Of a stretch of DNA of 64,000 nucleotides, positions 34,442 through 43,122 are shown in pieces. The notes below the pieces were generated by a model. The model searched no databases. It saw only the letters and a program-made list of their open reading frames with translations, and was not told the DNA's origin. Source of the DNA: an uncultured Ruminococcus sp. (GTDB taxonomy: Bacteria > Bacillota > Clostridia > Lachnospirales > Lachnospiraceae). The stretch lies in assembly GCA_934359255.1 (NCBI GenBank), contig CAKRLG010000007.1, positions 68,575-132,574 of the forward strand. The letters are read 5' to 3'. Numbering within the stretch: the first letter of the stretch is position 1; each line of letters begins with the position of its first letter. Both the position numbers and the translations under genes were made by a program.

Positions 34442-35113
34442 TTATGCCTGTTTCTTTTTCTCAAATTCTGCGATCACTGCCGCAGTTACTTCTTCGATTC
34501 CCATAAAGGACGCGTCCACCAACACTGCATCTTCTGCCTGGCGAAGCGGAGAGATCTCACGGTTCATATCGCGGTTGTCTCTCTCGATGATATCCGCCTC
34601 GATCTGATCGAGTTCACCCGGCATTCCTTTTTCCTGCAGTTCCAGATATCTTCTCTTCGCACGCTCTTTTGCACTGGCAGTCAGATAAATCTTGACTGTG
34701 GCATCCGGCAGTACCTGAGTTCCGATATCTCTTCCGTCCATCACAACATTTTCTTTTGCTGCCAGCTGTCTTTGCAGTGCTACCAGTTTTTCTCTCACTT
34801 CTTTGATCACGGAGATCCTGGACGCGGTATTTCCTACAATTTCCTGACGGATCTCAGTGGATACATTTTTTCCGTTTAACAGTACCTGCTGTACGCCGTC
34901 TTCGTAAAGGATCGTTACATCGATATCCGGGCAGACTGCTGCTACTTTTGCCTGGTCCTGCGGATCAATGTTCTGTTCCAGCACATACAGTGCCATGGCA
35001 CGGTACATGGCTCCGGTATCTACATAGATAAAAGACAGTTCTTTTGCCACTCTTTTTGCAATGGTGCTTTTTCCGGCACCGGACGGTCCATCGATTGCGA
35101 TTGCATAACTCAT
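34442..35113 (-). CDS. cmk: Cytidylate kinase
   Basis: 223 residues, usual length. It phosphorylates CMP and dCMP. The P-loop IAIDGPSGAGKSTIAKRVAK is at the N-terminus, followed by YVDTGAMYRAMALYVLE. The NMP-binding and lid residues are in VMDGRDIGTQVLPDATVKIY and LTASAKERAKRRYLELQEKG, with RDNRDMNREISPL after them. First gene of the conserved cmk-ispH-S1 run. The 123-base region upstream contains a 12-bp palindrome CGGAATATTCCG (about 35136-35147) followed by Ts on the plus strand; its meaning is unclear. Confidence 0.95.
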   Translation of the reverse strand: MSYAIAIDGPSGAGKSTIAKRVAKELSFIYVDTGAMYRAMALYVLEQNIDPQDQAKVAAVCPDIDVTILYEDGVQQVLLNGKNVSTEIRQEIVGNTASRISVIKEVREKLVALQRQLAAKENVVMDGRDIGTQVLPDATVKIYLTASAKERAKRRYLELQEKGMPGELDQIEADIIERDNRDMNREISPLRQAEDAVLVDASFMGIEEVTAAVIAEFEKKKQA

Positions 35114-35236
35114 ATGTTTTCCTCTTTCCCCGGAATATTCCGTTTTTTTGTATTATTTTATTAAAACCACTTCATCCTCTGACAGGCATATTCTAAAATA
35201 TCCTGCAATACCCTTTTACCAAGCAGTTTTCTGCTT

Positions 35237-36493
35237 TTATCTTTCTGCCTCAGCTGCCGCCATTGCCGCCGCATGAGCCGTTGACCAGGCGATCTGCAGA
35301 TTATATCCACCGGTCAGTGCATCCAGATCCAGCACTTCTCCGGCAAAATAAAGTCCCTTTGTCTTTTTGGACTCCATCGTCTTCGGATCCACTTCTTTCA
35401 CCTGAACGCCGCCTTTTGTGATGATAGCCTCCTGGAAGCCCCGGAGTCCGGTCACGGTAAATGGAAAGGCTTTCGTCTTTTCGATAAATCCGGCACGTTC
35501 CTCTCTGGTGATCTCATGTACTTTCTTTCCCGGTGCGATGCCGCCGAGATCCAGCATAACCGGAAGAAGTTTTGCCGGGAACAAAGAACCGGCCACGTTT
35601 TTAAACTGTTTGTTCTTTCCTTCTTCAAATTCCCGCAGAAGTCTTGCATCAAGCTGCTCCGCGGTCAGTGCCGGTTTCAGATCGATTCTCGCCGTCAGGT
35701 ACTTCTTTTTTAAGAGTTTTCCCACCTTTGCGCTGGCTGATAACACCAGCGGACCGGTAATTCCAAAATGAGTAAACATCATTTCTCCGAAATCTTCATA
35801 GACACATTTTTTACCGTCATACAAAGACAGGGTTACATTTTTCAGGGAGAGTCCCTGTAATCTCGGTATATACTCCTCCGCTGTCACCATCGGTACCAGA
35901 GACGGCTGCAGATCCGTTACGGTATGACCACTCTCTTTTGCCATCCGGTATCCGTCCCCGGTGGAGCCTGTGGACTGATAGGAATTGCCGCCTGTTGCAA
36001 CCAGTACCTGATCACCCCGGATCTTTTCTCCGTTGTCCAGCTGGATCCCGGTGATCTTTGCATTTCCGTCCTCTTCTTTTTCTGTCAGAAGCCGTTTTAC
36101 CCGGCTTCCCAGATGAATCTTCACACCGGCTTTCTTCATCTGTTGTTCCAGTGCCCGGATGATGTCCGAGGAATGGTCCGACAATGGGAACATCCGTCCA
36201 CCCCGCTCCATCTTCGTCTTCACGCCTGCGGTTTCAAAAAAGTCAATCACATCGTAGTTCGTATAACCGTAAACAGCACTGTATAAAAAGCGCGGGTTAG
36301 TAATGAAGGACTCAAACAGTTCTTCTGTGGCACAGCCGTTGGTAAAGTTGCATCGACCCTTTCCTGTAATAAAAAGTTTTTTTCCCAGCTTTTCGTTCTG
36401 TTCAAACAGATGCACTTCCATACCATTTCGCGCCGCGTAGACAGAAGCCAGCATACCCGCCGCACCTCCGCCGATAATCAAAAATCGTTTCAT
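35237..36493 (-). CDS. BaiN/HI0933-like FAD-dependent oxidoreductase
   Basis: 418 residues. N-terminal dinucleotide fold RFLIIGGGAAGMLASVYAAR, then EQNEKLGKKLFITGKGRCNF, the latter the signature of the HI0933/YhiN family. C-terminal FAD contact: GLYFAGEVLDLDALTGGYNL and QIAWSTAHAAAMAA. A member named BaiN from Clostridium scindens was reported to reduce bile-acid intermediates, but the family is nearly universal and most members have no known substrate, so that role should not be assumed. The start overlaps the RpiR gene stop by 4 bases (ATGA). Confidence 0.85.
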   Translation of the reverse strand: MKRFLIIGGGAAGMLASVYAARNGMEVHLFEQNEKLGKKLFITGKGRCNFTNGCATEELFESFITNPRFLYSAVYGYTNYDVIDFFETAGVKTKMERGGRMFPLSDHSSDIIRALEQQMKKAGVKIHLGSRVKRLLTEKEEDGNAKITGIQLDNGEKIRGDQVLVATGGNSYQSTGSTGDGYRMAKESGHTVTDLQPSLVPMVTAEEYIPRLQGLSLKNVTLSLYDGKKCVYEDFGEMMFTHFGITGPLVLSASAKVGKLLKKKYLTARIDLKPALTAEQLDARLLREFEEGKNKQFKNVAGSLFPAKLLPVMLDLGGIAPGKKVHEITREERAGFIEKTKAFPFTVTGLRGFQEAIITKGGVQVKEVDPKTMESKKTKGLYFAGEVLDLDALTGGYNLQIAWSTAHAAAMAAAEAER

Positions 36494-37416
36494 GTTTTCT
36501 GGTCCTCCTGTTCCGGGTTCAGCATCTTGATCGTATCGTCCGCGTGTTCCATCTCATCGTTGCTGTATACCTGATATTCGTCCCATATTTTCTCCATAGT
36601 CTCAAGGGTATGCACAACTTCTTTCTGTCGCTTCATACAGAGTGCCACCACCAGTGCGTTGACCACGCTCAACGGTGCCACAAGAGAATCGACGATGGAT
36701 GCCATATCGCTCCTCGCAATGAGGTTGCAGGACGAATACAGATTGATCGGAGAATGCACGCTGTCAGTCAGTGTGATCACCTTTGCATTCCGGTTGTTGG
36801 CAAACTCAATTGCCTTTAGGGTTCGCATGGAATACCGCGGAAAGCTGATGCCGATGATTGCATCCTGATCTCCGATACGGATCATCTGTTCAAAGATCTC
36901 ACTGGCGCTGCTTGTCTGGATCAGACGCACATCGTCCAGGATCATATTCAGATAAAAGCTTAAAAAGCTGGCTAACGGCGCACAGCTCCGAATACCGATA
37001 ATATAGATAGTTCTCGCGGAAAGCAGCGTCTCCACCGCCATCTCAAATGCCGCATGATCAATGTGTTCCATCGTCAACTTGATGATCTCAATATCTGACT
37101 GAAACACCGTATCCAGGATTTCTGCTTCCGGTACATGCCCGTAGGTCACTTTCATCCGCTGGATCGAATTTAACTTATTCCGCACCAGTTCTTCCAGTGC
37201 CCGGTGAAATTCCGGAAATCCTTTGTACCCCAGCTGTGTGGCAAACCGCACGGTTGTCGACTCACTGACACCCACTTCTTTCCCCAGTTTCGATGCCGTC
37301 AGGAATACCGCTTTGTCATAATTTTTCAGCACATACGCCGCCAGACGCTTCTGCCCTTTGCTGAAGGTCTTATCATATTTTTGAATCCGCAACAATAAAT
37401 TATCTGCCTGTTCCAT
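36490..37416 (-). CDS. MurR/RpiR family transcriptional regulator
   Basis: 308 residues. An N-terminal HTH_6 domain (KTFSKGQKRLAAYVLKNYDK, TASKLGKEVGVSESTTVRFA) is followed by a SIS phosphosugar-binding domain (IYIIGIRSCAPLASFLSFYL, DAIIGISFPRYSMRTLKAI, AKVITLTDSVHSPI). Such proteins sense sugar phosphates. The usual companion sugar genes are absent: its operon partner is the BaiN-like flavoprotein, overlapping by 4 bases. The C-terminal ~40 residues are acidic and extend past the SIS fold. Confidence 0.88.
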   Translation of the reverse strand: MEQADNLLLRIQKYDKTFSKGQKRLAAYVLKNYDKAVFLTASKLGKEVGVSESTTVRFATQLGYKGFPEFHRALEELVRNKLNSIQRMKVTYGHVPEAEILDTVFQSDIEIIKLTMEHIDHAAFEMAVETLLSARTIYIIGIRSCAPLASFLSFYLNMILDDVRLIQTSSASEIFEQMIRIGDQDAIIGISFPRYSMRTLKAIEFANNRNAKVITLTDSVHSPINLYSSCNLIARSDMASIVDSLVAPLSVVNALVVALCMKRQKEVVHTLETMEKIWDEYQVYSNDEMEHADDTIKMLNPEQEDQKT

Positions 37417-37451
37417 GCTCTTCGTCCTCTGTCGTATAATTTCAGTTTTTT

Positions 37452-37480
37452 ATTATAGCATGAATTTTTCAAAAAGTGTA
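37452..37480 (-). promoter_or_regulatory. Likely promoter of the RpiR-BaiN unit
   Basis: Minus-strand TGCTATAAT is an extended -10 (TATAAT at 37452-37457). The matching -35 position (37475-37480) is weak. It lies 36 bases upstream of the RpiR start codon at 37416. Confidence 0.5.
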
Positions 37481-37491
37481 CTATAGTTTTA

Positions 37492-37533
37492 CAGGCATGG
37501 AAGTTCCGACCTTTCCCGGAGTTCCCATGCCTG
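37492..37533. terminator. Hairpin, possible terminator after the lipoprotein gene
   Basis: Perfect outer arms CAGGCATGG (37492-37500) and CCATGCCTG (37525-37533) with further pairing inside. The T-rich flank lies on the plus-strand side; the minus-strand flank has only short T runs. It could terminate the lipoprotein transcript weakly. The rest of 37417-37780 holds the RpiR promoter and a gene remnant. Confidence 0.4.
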
Positions 37534-37582
37534 CAGATTTTGATTTTTATTTATTTTTGACTTCCAATGCTATAAATCTTTA

Positions 37583-37753
37583 TCAGATTCTCACATATCT
37601 CTGATTCCTGCTGTTTGGCTTATCCGGTATCGTCATCCGAATCAGGTTCATCGCAATCGCCGGTTGAAGATAATTTCTTCTGAACCCCTCTTTTGCTTTT
37701 AATCCCAATTTTTCCATTAGCGCATTGCTCGTATAAGGAACATCCAGTTTCAT
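37583..37753 (-). pseudogene. Remnant of a Fic/AlbA-type protein C-terminus (56 codons)
   Basis: An open frame from the ATG at 37753 reads MKLDVPYTSNALMEKLGLKA, then RRNYLQPAIAMNLIRMTIPD and KPNSRNQRYVRI, then stop. The LMEKLGL...FRRNYL...MTIPDKPNSRNQRY pattern is, from memory, the terminal winged helix of clostridial Fic-family and AlbA-domain proteins, where it closes proteins of 300-500 residues. Here the rest is missing and no ribosome binding site precedes the ATG. This is probably a decayed fragment. It lies just downstream of the large lipoprotein gene in the same direction. Confidence 0.6.
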
Positions 37754-37780
37754 TTATTTTATTCTTGAATTAAAATTCTT

Positions 37781-39946
37781 TTATGCAAATGGATTTTCTA
37801 CTTCGTGGTCACTCCAGGAAGTTGTGGTGGAGCAGCCGGAAGTGTCAGCGCTGTTCTGGTAGCTTTCTACGGTGATTGTGTAGTCGCTGGTGCCTTTTAC
37901 ATAGACGGTGCCGTCACTGCCTTTTACGGTAACTGTGTTGCCATCTGCGTCTTTGATCGTTCCGCCATTGCTTAATGAGGTCAGGGTGCTGTCACCGTTG
38001 ACGATCCAGGTGGATCCTTCGTCGATGGTCAGGTTGCAAGTTCCGTCTCCTGTAGTTGTCACGCTGCTCTCGTCATCCTGTACGCTTCCGGTCCATACGG
38101 TTCCTTCGGTCAGGTATGCATTCAGGTTACTGATGGAGTCCCAGAGGATATCGCCGTTCATTTCCTGATCGATAGCGGTAAACAGACAATCCGCGCCGTT
38201 GGCATTTTCGGTTCCCCAGCCTCTCTGATTGTTGTTGCCGGTGCATTTCAAGAAGAAATCGCTGTCGCCATCCTGCTGGATATCCACATGTTTTAAGGTA
38301 ATGGTACTCTCTGTGTTCGTTGTATAGAACAGACCTCCTTCTTTCGCACTCAGCGTTCCGCCGTTCATCTCGAAGGTACTGTTACCGACTTCAGAATCTC
38401 CGGACATGCTCTGGTATAAAATGACATTCCAGATACAATCGTTTCTTTCATCTTCGGTCATGGAACCGGTCAGGTTGCAATCGTAGAGGCGAAGAGTATT
38501 CAGTCCCTCGATACACACCGCTTCTGCTCCGTTTGCAGTCAGATCGGCATCGTGGATCGCAATATCTGCGGTACAGTAAACTGCCGGGGAGTCGGATCCG
38601 TTGGAGGTATAGCTTCCGCCGTCAAGAACCATTGTTCCGCCTCCGCGGTCACTTCTGACTGCTGCGGAGGAAGTTCCGTTTGTCTCTGCGGTCAGGTTCC
38701 ATCCATAAAGGGTTCCGCCTCCTGCCACATGCACCCCACCGGAAGTATCCTGTTTGGTTGTGATCGTGGTATCGGCTGCATAAATCGTTCCGTCTCCGTA
38801 GGCAAATAATCCTGCGCCTCCTGCTGCATCGGACTCAATCGTACTGTCATTGATATAGGTGGTTCCGTCTGTTGTCAGAAGAGATGCACCTACTCCGTAG
38901 AAGCTGGAATTGTCTCCGCCGGTGCTGTCATCGGAGTTTCTGTTGATCGTAACTTTGTTCAGTTTTACGGTAGCTCCGTCCTGAACAAGGATTGCATTTT
39001 CATCTGTTCCATCCGAGGTAAATTCCTGATCACTGACTTCGGTATCCTCGGTGTAGGTGGTTGCTGCATCATAGCTGTCCACGCCCTGCTGACCGCCCAT
39101 TCCGCCAGATCCTCCACCCATATCTCCGGAGGATACGGTTACGGTTGCTGCATTTCCGTCTGCGTCAAATGTAATCGTCACCTGATCGCCGACCTGGATA
39201 TCCTCTTTTGTAATGGTTTCGGTGCTCTGTTCCGGTGCACTGCCATTGCCATCTGGCGCCTGTCCGTCTCCCTCCGGTTTCTCCGGTGGCTGTCCATCCG
39301 GTTTGCTGCTGTCAGCGTTCTCACTGTCGGTACTGTCGCCGTCCGTGCTTTCGCTGTCACTGCTGTTGCTGTCTGTGTTATTGCCGTTTGCATTTGCAGT
39401 ATCCTTGCTATTGCTGTCGCTTTCTCCTTCCGGTTTTGCCGGTGGCTGGCTGTTGATATCAGAAGAAGTATCATCGCTGCTCTGTTTATCGGTACTGTCA
39501 CTGTTGTCCGAAGAATCCCCTTCCGGTTTCTCCGGCGGCTGATTGGAATCTCCGTTGCCAGGTGCCTGTCCGTCTGATGCATCTCCATCCGGTTTCTCCG
39601 GTGCTTCATCGTTTCCATCCTGCCCGGTTCCGTCACCCTGCGGTGGCTGTCCTCCATTTTCACCAGGTCCTCCACCACTCTTTTCATATACGGTATCATC
39701 CGTCAGTGCGATTTCTTTTGTCTCTGTTGTTCCATCATCTCCGTTCACTTCCAGGGTGATCGTATCATCCGTGATCTCTGTCACCGTTCCGGTCACACTC
39801 TCCTGTGTTTCACTGTCGCTGTCTGAGGACTCTTCGTTCTCGCTGCTCTCTGTCGTTGTATCTGCATTTTTTGTTGTAGTGCATCCGGTAAAGCACATCG
39901 CTCCTACCGTCAGTCCTACGATTGCCATCAACTGTCTGTATTTCAT
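37781..39946 (-). CDS. Large acidic surface lipoprotein with carbohydrate-binding beta-helix domain
   Basis: 721 residues. A lipoprotein signal peptide ends in the lipobox FTGC at ~18-21. Residues ~30-250 are low-complexity, rich in Asp, Ser, Asn and Gly, with a recurring element of the type QPPEKPEGD (at least four variants) and long DS/SD runs. Residues ~255-300 (VGDQVTITFDADGNAATVTV) look like a small beta domain. From ~300 on, repeated short strands (DGATVKLNKVTINRNSDDST, YGDGTIYAADTTITTKQDTS, KEGGLFYTTNTESTITLKHV) suggest a right-handed beta-helix, like the Cthe_2159 carbohydrate-binding family (PF14262). A pectin or glycan-binding or adhesive cell-surface role is inferred. Start supported by GTGAGG. 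Confidence 0.75.
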   Translation of the reverse strand: MKYRQLMAIVGLTVGAMCFTGCTTTKNADTTTESSENEESSDSDSETQESVTGTVTEITDDTITLEVNGDDGTTETKEIALTDDTVYEKSGGGPGENGGQPPQGDGTGQDGNDEAPEKPDGDASDGQAPGNGDSNQPPEKPEGDSSDNSDSTDKQSSDDTSSDINSQPPAKPEGESDSNSKDTANANGNNTDSNSSDSESTDGDSTDSENADSSKPDGQPPEKPEGDGQAPDGNGSAPEQSTETITKEDIQVGDQVTITFDADGNAATVTVSSGDMGGGSGGMGGQQGVDSYDAATTYTEDTEVSDQEFTSDGTDENAILVQDGATVKLNKVTINRNSDDSTGGDNSSFYGVGASLLTTDGTTYINDSTIESDAAGGAGLFAYGDGTIYAADTTITTKQDTSGGVHVAGGGTLYGWNLTAETNGTSSAAVRSDRGGGTMVLDGGSYTSNGSDSPAVYCTADIAIHDADLTANGAEAVCIEGLNTLRLYDCNLTGSMTEDERNDCIWNVILYQSMSGDSEVGNSTFEMNGGTLSAKEGGLFYTTNTESTITLKHVDIQQDGDSDFFLKCTGNNNQRGWGTENANGADCLFTAIDQEMNGDILWDSISNLNAYLTEGTVWTGSVQDDESSVTTTGDGTCNLTIDEGSTWIVNGDSTLTSLSNGGTIKDADGNTVTVKGSDGTVYVKGTSDYTITVESYQNSADTSGCSTTTSWSDHEVENPFA

Positions 39947-40100
39947 AATATCAACCTCACTCTCTGTTGGTTTTCTTTCCTTTTGTTTTTTACAGGTTCA
40001 GTATAGCCCGGCAACCTAAAATATACTTTAAAGGTTTCTTATTTTTTGTGAACATTCTGTGGAATCTAAGAAAAGGCATCCTCCCGGACACCTTTCCTTT

Positions 40101-40242
40101 GTAACTGTTCAGTACCTTCACAGTTACAAGCCAAAATGTATATAAAATCACTTTCGGTGATGACATTTTGGCTTGTATGTCTCGGGATTTTGGCATGTTC
40201 ATGCCAAAACACCTCGCGGAATACTACCTACTGAATAGTTAT
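40101..40242. repeat. Candidate element B, copy 2: palindrome-rich intergenic unit
   Basis: A 142-bp unit with imperfect terminal inverted repeats: GTAACTGTTCAGTA at 40101 and TACTGAATAGTTAT ending at 40242. Inside are three palindromes: GTAACTG/CAGTTAC (40101-40127), a perfect 14-bp pair ACAAGCCAAAATGT/ACATTTTGGCTTGT (40126-40139 and 40163-40176) that encloses ATCAC/GTGAT, and TTTTGGCAT/ATGCCAAAA (~40193-40208). It occupies most of the 308-base gap between the lipoprotein gene and copZ. The rest of that gap shows nothing recognisable. Size and ends resemble a miniature inverted-repeat element. Confidence 0.55.
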
Positions 40243-40254
40243 CTCTCTTTTCTC

Positions 40255-40509
40255 TTATCTTCCAAACAGTGAAAATCCTTTTTTCTTATACGGTTCTTCT
40301 GTCACAGAAGTTACCTGATAGCCTGTTTTTTCGATGGCTGCTTTCAGTTTCTCATGATCCAGAGATTCTTCGGAGATGATCTCTGTCTGTTTCTTTCCGT
40401 GAGAAGAGCTTACTTTCTTGATTGGAAATGCATTTCTCACAGCTTCATTCACATGACTTTCGCACATGCCGCACATCATGCCATCCACGCCAACGATTGT
40501 CTTTACCAT
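40255..40509 (-). CDS. Heavy-metal-associated domain protein (CopZ-like copper chaperone)
   Basis: 84 residues. One HMA domain with the metal-binding motif GMMCGMCESHV at ~11-20. The beta-alpha-beta-beta-alpha-beta pattern is kept (HEKLKAAIEKTGYQVTSV near the end), followed by a short basic tail (YKKKGFSLFGR). Such proteins carry Cu(I) to the exporting ATPase in the cytoplasm. It is last in the csoR-copA operon, 37 bases after copA, and is more diverged from the canonical CopZ than the domain fused to the copA C-terminus. Confidence 0.85.
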   Translation of the reverse strand: MVKTIVGVDGMMCGMCESHVNEAVRNAFPIKKVSSSHGKKQTEIISEESLDHEKLKAAIEKTGYQVTSVTEEPYKKKGFSLFGR

Positions 40510-40546
40510 TTTGTTTCCTTCTTTCTTTCAGATCTGTTCTTCACTT

Positions 40547-40756
40547 TTACTGAATGTTTTCCACCTGATAACCCTGGTCTTCCACTGCTTTTTTCAGAAC
40601 CTCGTCTGCTACTTCTGTCTCCATGGATACCACTGCGGTTCCTTTTTCATGACTTACCTGTGCTTCGATTACATGTTCCAGTTCTTCCAGAGTCTTTTTC
40701 ACTCTTGCCTCGCAGTGTCCGCACATCATTCCTTTGATCGTCATTGTCTTCGTCAT
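40547..40756 (-). CDS. Possible internal translation product of copA: free CopZ domain
   Basis: Within copA and in the same frame, AAAGGAG is followed 8 bases later by ATG at 40756. The 69 residues to the copA stop start MTKTMTIKGMMCGHCEARVK, exactly like a stand-alone CopZ chaperone. Both the signal and the natural N-terminus are what a separate copZ gene would show. Either copA and copZ have been joined by loss of an intervening stop, or both fused and free forms are made. A precedent exists for one gene giving transporter and chaperone: E. coli copA makes CopA(Z), there by frameshifting. Translation here is inferred. Confidence 0.45.
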   Translation of the reverse strand: MTKTMTIKGMMCGHCEARVKKTLEELEHVIEAQVSHEKGTAVVSMETEVADEVLKKAVEDQGYQVENIQ

Positions 40757-43078
40757 ATTCTTTTCTCCTTTCGATGCCTCCCATTGAGGAAGGGTAACTT
40801 CATTTTTTATCTTATGATCTCTGTGTGAATCTTTCACTTTAAAAAGATTCAGGCGCAGAGCATTCGATACTACGCAGAAACTCGACAGGCTCATCGCCAA
40901 TGCTCCGAACATCGGGTTCAGTGTCCATCCGAAGATCGGGATCCACACACCGGCTGCCAGCGGAATACCGATAATGTTATAGAAAAACGCCCAGAACAGG
41001 TTCTCATGGATATTTCTCAATGTTGCACGGCTTAACCGGACAGCTGCCGGAACGTCACTCAGGCGACTCTTCATCAGTACCACATCTGCGGCATCGATCG
41101 CCACATCTGCTCCGGCGCCGATGGCGATTCCGATATCTGCTCTGGTCAGTGCCGGCGCATCGTTGATACCGTCTCCGACCATGGTTACTTTTCCGTACTC
41201 TTTTAATTTGCGGATCACAGCTTCTTTTCCATCCGGAAGGACTCCGGCGATCACCTGATCCACGCCTGCCTGTGCGCCGATCGCTTTTGCGGTCTGCTCG
41301 TTGTCTCCGGTCAGCATAACGACCCGGATACCCATATTTTGCAGCTCCTGTACCGCTTTCAGGCTGTCTTCCTTGATCACGTCAGCAACGGCGATCATAC
41401 CGATCAGTACGTCATCCTTAGCAAAAAGCAATGGGGTTTTTCCCTGTTTTGCCAGTGCCTGTGCCTGATTTTTCACCTGTTCTCCTACTGTTACCTGACT
41501 GCTGATATATTTCATGCTTCCACCGAGCAGTCTGTGTCCCTCCAGTGTTCCTGTCAGACCATTTCCTGCCAGTGCCTGGAAGTCTTCCACTTCTTTGGTG
41601 GCGATTTTTCGCTGTTCAGTCTCTAACAATACAGCTTTCGCCAGCGGATGTTCACTCTTCTTTTCCAGTGCTCCTGCCAGTTCCAACAATGTATTTTCAT
41701 CATATCCCGGTTCACACACCAGATCCGTTACCCGCGGCTCTCCGCTTGTGATGGTTCCTGTCTTATCCAGCGCCACAATCTGCACTCTTCCGGCTTCTTC
41801 CAGCGAAACGGCGGTTTTAAAGAGGATACCATTTTTCGCTCCCATACCATTTCCAACCATGATCGCTACCGGTGTGGCAAGTCCCAGTGCACACGGGCAG
41901 CTGATAACCAGTACGGAAATACCTCTTGCCAGTGCATAGCCAAAGGTCTGTCCGGCAAGCAGCCATACCATCGTCGTAACTACCGCAATCAGGATAACCA
42001 CCGGTACAAATACACCTGAAACTTTATCTGCGATCTTCGCAATCGGTGCTTTTGTCGCAGCCGCATCGCTGACCATCTGGATGATCTGGGATAATGTGGT
42101 ATCTTCCCCGACTCTCGTCGCCTCACAGCGGATAAATCCGGACTGGTTGATCGTAGCTGCCGATACCAGGTCGCCCTCTTCTTTATCCACCGGGATGCTC
42201 TCACCGGTCAGTGCCGCCTCATTGACTGCACTGTGGCCTTCCAGGATCTTTCCATCCACCGGAATGCTCTCGCCCGGGCGAACCACAAAGATATCTCCTT
42301 TTTCCACCTGTTCGATCGGTACGGTAACTTCTTTTTCTCCCTTTACGAGAACGGCGGTCTTCGGTGCCAGATTCATAAGACCTTTCAGCGCATCCGTGGT
42401 CTTTCCTTTGGATCTCGCCTCAAGCATCTTTCCTACGGTGATCAATGTCAGGATCATTGCTGCGGATTCAAAATAAAAATCCATCATATAATCCATGACC
42501 GCTTCCATATTGCCGTCCACCTGTGCTCTGGTCATTGCAAAGAGAACGTACACACTCCATAAGAAAGATGCCATCGATCCCATCGCTACCAGCGTATCCA
42601 TATTCGGTGATCTGTGCCAGAGGCTCTTGAAACCGCTGATAAAGAACTTCTGGTTGATCACCATGACGATACCTGCCAGAAGCAGCTGTACCAGACCCAT
42701 CGCGATATGGTTGTCGTTAAACCATGCCGGCAATGGCCACCCCCACATCATATGTCCCATGGAAAAATACATCAATACCAGTAAAAATCCTACGGATGCG
42801 ATCAGTCTGCGTTTTAAAACCGGTGTCTCTTTGTCTTCCAGTGCGGATGCATCGGCTCCGGATTGTTTCTTTTCTCCGGCTCCTTTTTCGGAGGCGCCAT
42901 ATCCTGCTTGTTCCACTGCCGCAATGATCTGCTCCGGCGGTACATCTCCTTCCACGCCCATCGAATTGGTCAGAAGGCTGACAGAGCAGGAGGTAACTCC
43001 CGGAACTTTTCCCACTGCTTTCTCCACTCTGGCACTGCAGGCGGCGCAGCTCATTCCGGTTACGTTGTATTGTCTCAT
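40547..43078 (-). CDS. copA: Copper-exporting P1B-type ATPase with N- and C-terminal HMA domains
   Basis: 843 residues from the ATG at 43078; a GTG four codons earlier is possible. An N-terminal HMA domain has GMSCAACSARVEKA. The transport core shows the CPC motif ISCPCALGLATPVAIMVGNG, the phosphorylation site VALDKTGTITSGEPRVTD, SEHPLAKAVL, and the hinge MVGDGINDAPALTRADIGIA. It pumps Cu(I) out of the cell. Unusually, a second HMA domain is at the C-terminus (residues ~775-843, GMMCGHCEARVKKTL), joined by a ~30-residue charged linker. That domain is preceded by an in-frame ribosome binding site and ATG, see the entry at 40547-40756. Confidence 0.95.
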   Translation of the reverse strand: MRQYNVTGMSCAACSARVEKAVGKVPGVTSCSVSLLTNSMGVEGDVPPEQIIAAVEQAGYGASEKGAGEKKQSGADASALEDKETPVLKRRLIASVGFLLVLMYFSMGHMMWGWPLPAWFNDNHIAMGLVQLLLAGIVMVINQKFFISGFKSLWHRSPNMDTLVAMGSMASFLWSVYVLFAMTRAQVDGNMEAVMDYMMDFYFESAAMILTLITVGKMLEARSKGKTTDALKGLMNLAPKTAVLVKGEKEVTVPIEQVEKGDIFVVRPGESIPVDGKILEGHSAVNEAALTGESIPVDKEEGDLVSAATINQSGFIRCEATRVGEDTTLSQIIQMVSDAAATKAPIAKIADKVSGVFVPVVILIAVVTTMVWLLAGQTFGYALARGISVLVISCPCALGLATPVAIMVGNGMGAKNGILFKTAVSLEEAGRVQIVALDKTGTITSGEPRVTDLVCEPGYDENTLLELAGALEKKSEHPLAKAVLLETEQRKIATKEVEDFQALAGNGLTGTLEGHRLLGGSMKYISSQVTVGEQVKNQAQALAKQGKTPLLFAKDDVLIGMIAVADVIKEDSLKAVQELQNMGIRVVMLTGDNEQTAKAIGAQAGVDQVIAGVLPDGKEAVIRKLKEYGKVTMVGDGINDAPALTRADIGIAIGAGADVAIDAADVVLMKSRLSDVPAAVRLSRATLRNIHENLFWAFFYNIIGIPLAAGVWIPIFGWTLNPMFGALAMSLSSFCVVSNALRLNLFKVKDSHRDHKIKNEVTLPQWEASKGEKNMTKTMTIKGMMCGHCEARVKKTLEELEHVIEAQVSHEKGTAVVSMETEVADEVLKKAVEDQGYQVENIQ

Positions 43079-43122
43079 GTCTTGCTTCACCCTTTCTGTA
43101 AATAAATTTTTATAATATTTTT

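Noticed and set aside
39990..40202. 70-codon minus-strand frame between the lipoprotein gene and copZ
   Set aside because: It runs through the palindromic element, has no ribosome binding site and translates repeats rather than a protein-like sequence.
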